A stretch of 5,897 nt of DNA, taken from contig JAIDPG010000167.1 in the NCBI GenBank assembly GCA_029062865.1, positions 1 through 5,897 on the forward strand, given 5' to 3'. Positions 5,018 to 5,897 of the stretch are shown one piece after another. The DNA comes from Oscillospiraceae bacterium. Lineage in GTDB: Bacteria; Bacillota; Clostridia; Oscillospirales; Ruminococcaceae. Position 1 is the stretch's first letter, and every line of letters starts with the position of its first letter. The notes under the pieces were generated by a model that worked only from the letters and a program-made list of their open reading frames with translations, made no database searches and was not told the DNA's origin. The position numbers and the translations under genes were made by a program.

Positions 5018-5685
5018 AAGTCAAGATCACCACCTTTTTTGAAGCCGAATTTTCGCTTTTTGAATTCGAGAAAGTACGCCGTGAGCTCGGTCTTGTTATG
5101 CTTCACGGAATAATCCGTAAGAGCATCCAGAAGCTCCTCGTCAATATCGCGGAAGCAGTCGTTCGCCGCGGCAAGAGCAACAACATCGTCGCGTGAAAAC
5201 CACGGCTTATAACTCGGTCTGTCATTCGCAAGCTTCATCTCATCGCGGAGCAGCTCAATGTCAAGGGGGCGCGTAATATCCCGCGAGAGAACAGCCCCCA
5301 TCAGAGCGATGTCGGCGGGGAGATTGTAATCACCAAAAAACACATTCCCACAAAATTTGGGAGAGGACTTGAACTCCACCTCGCAAAGAGCCTTACAGCC
5401 AAAAAACGCATATCTTTCAATAGTCTCAAGACTTGCGGGAAGACTAATCGAGCGCAGACCCGTACAGGCTGCAAACGCGTTTGAGCTGATTTGCCGCACG
5501 CCCTCGGATATCGTGATCTTTGTCAGAAGACGCGAATTTACAAACGCTCGCGAACAGATTCCTACAACGGGCTGCCCGTTGTATTCGGGAGCTGTGGTTA
5601 TTTCGGTGGCTGTCGGATTACCGTTAAATCTTTTGAGGACATACCCGTCCTTGGTCTTTTTAAATTCAAACAGGTCTTCGTTCAT
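5014..5685 (-). CDS. BspA-type leucine-rich-repeat protein B (short paralogue)
   Basis: This 223-residue paralogue of protein A has an N-terminal cap FEFKKTKDGYVLKRFN (6-21). It then has LRR_5 units with A-F pairs at 47-48, 70-71 and 93-94 (period 23) and a degenerate fourth (V-F, 115-116). A helical C-terminal region follows, with NKTELTAYFLEFKKRKFGF (197-215) and the end KKGGDLDL. Relative to A it lacks about two LRR units and a block equivalent to LFKQLIDRNLIDYMPLAEGL, which together explain most of the 66-residue difference. It has no signal peptide or membrane segment. The ATG (5683-5685) overlaps the stop of gene C in an ATGA junction, and its own stop overlaps gene A in the same way, so the three genes are probably translationally coupled. 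The function is not known; a protein-binding role is an inference. Confidence 0.83.
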   Translation of the reverse strand: MNEDLFEFKKTKDGYVLKRFNGNPTATEITTAPEYNGQPVVGICSRAFVNSRLLTKITISEGVRQISSNAFAACTGLRSISLPASLETIERYAFFGCKALCEVEFKSSPKFCGNVFFGDYNLPADIALMGAVLSRDITRPLDIELLRDEMKLANDRPSYKPWFSRDDVVALAAANDCFRDIDEELLDALTDYSVKHNKTELTAYFLEFKKRKFGFKKGGDLDL

Positions 5686-5897
5686 AAGTCAAAATCACCA
5701 CCGTTTTTAAAGCCGAATTTCCGATTTTTCAGATCCAGAAGATACGCCGTAAACTCCGTCTTTTTCCTTTCAACCGCGAATTTAATTAACAGATCGAGAA
5801 GCGCGGCGCTGTCCAGCATTCCGTATTTCTCCGCGATGATCAGCAGGTCGTGTCTGTTTTCTTGTATAAGCTTATCAAACAAAAACTTCACCGTGAG
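5682..5897 (-). CDS. C-terminal part of LRR-cluster paralogue C (5' end outside window)
   Basis: The frame is open to the window edge; the visible 71 residues end at TGA (5682-5684). A GTG at 5889-5891 is probably internal, because homology to protein A is already under way. FDKLIQENRHDLLIIAEKYG matches FKQLIDRNLIDYMPLAEGLL of A, and KKTEFTAYLLDLKNRKFGF with the end KNGGDFDL matches B. No LRR unit is visible, but A and B suggest that repeats lie upstream, outside the window. It keeps the helical block missing from B. It is upstream of B in the same leftward operon, joined by an ATGA overlap. Confidence 0.8.
   Translation of the reverse strand, partial: LTVKFLFDKLIQENRHDLLIIAEKYGMLDSAALLDLLIKFAVERKKTEFTAYLLDLKNRKFGFKNGGDFDL

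Overview
The window looks like chromosomal DNA from a low-to-mid GC Firmicute, most likely a gut Clostridia/Oscillospiraceae-type organism. The evidence is strong AGGAGG-type ribosome sites, consensus sigma-A promoters, a GntR(YtrA-type)/ABC/ABC-2 permease operon, and BspA-like 23-residue leucine-rich-repeat genes. The genus is an inference; no rRNA or other marker is present.

Left part (1-836): no intact gene. A promoter at 26-54 points left, out of the window. Next comes a rho-independent terminator for leftward transcription (76-128), then the 3' end of a leftward gene (148-354). It lies back to back with the 3' end of a rightward gene (324-470), which has its own terminator at 526-552. 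Two gene tails pointing away from each other with no 5' ends look like a deletion or recombination scar. From 553 to 836 there is non-coding DNA with six copies of TGTTGAAAA-like sequence and a long inverted repeat.

Centre (837-4158): one rightward operon. A perfect consensus promoter (TTGACA, 17 bp, TATAAT) lies inside an inverted repeat that is a probable binding site for the first gene product. The order is YtrA-type GntR repressor, ABC ATPase, then three paralogous ABC-2 permeases. The first three genes are joined by ATGA stop/start overlaps. Permeases 1 and 3 are close paralogues (about 164 of 210 residues identical by hand); permease 2 is more distant. The likely arrangement is an autoregulated exporter or stress-response transporter whose substrate cannot be read from sequence.

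Right part (4148-5897): a leftward, convergent cluster of three tandem paralogues without signal peptides. Each carries (or, for the truncated one, probably carries) BspA-type LRR_5 repeats plus a shared C-terminal helical module with a KTEFTAyLL-type motif. They are also linked by ATGA overlaps. The last one overlaps permease 3 tail to tail by 11 bp.

The most informative oddity is just after permease 1. The antisense strand still encodes the last residues of an LRR-type gene tail (…EEIINARFNL stop), with exactly the same 11-bp overlap as at the permease 3/LRR junction. The permease and the end of the LRR gene were therefore duplicated as a unit, so the operon grew by local duplication next to the LRR cluster. 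I see no CRISPR array, tRNA, rRNA or insertion sequence. The LRR cluster and its link with the transporter is the best candidate for something undescribed, but the evidence is only suggestive.
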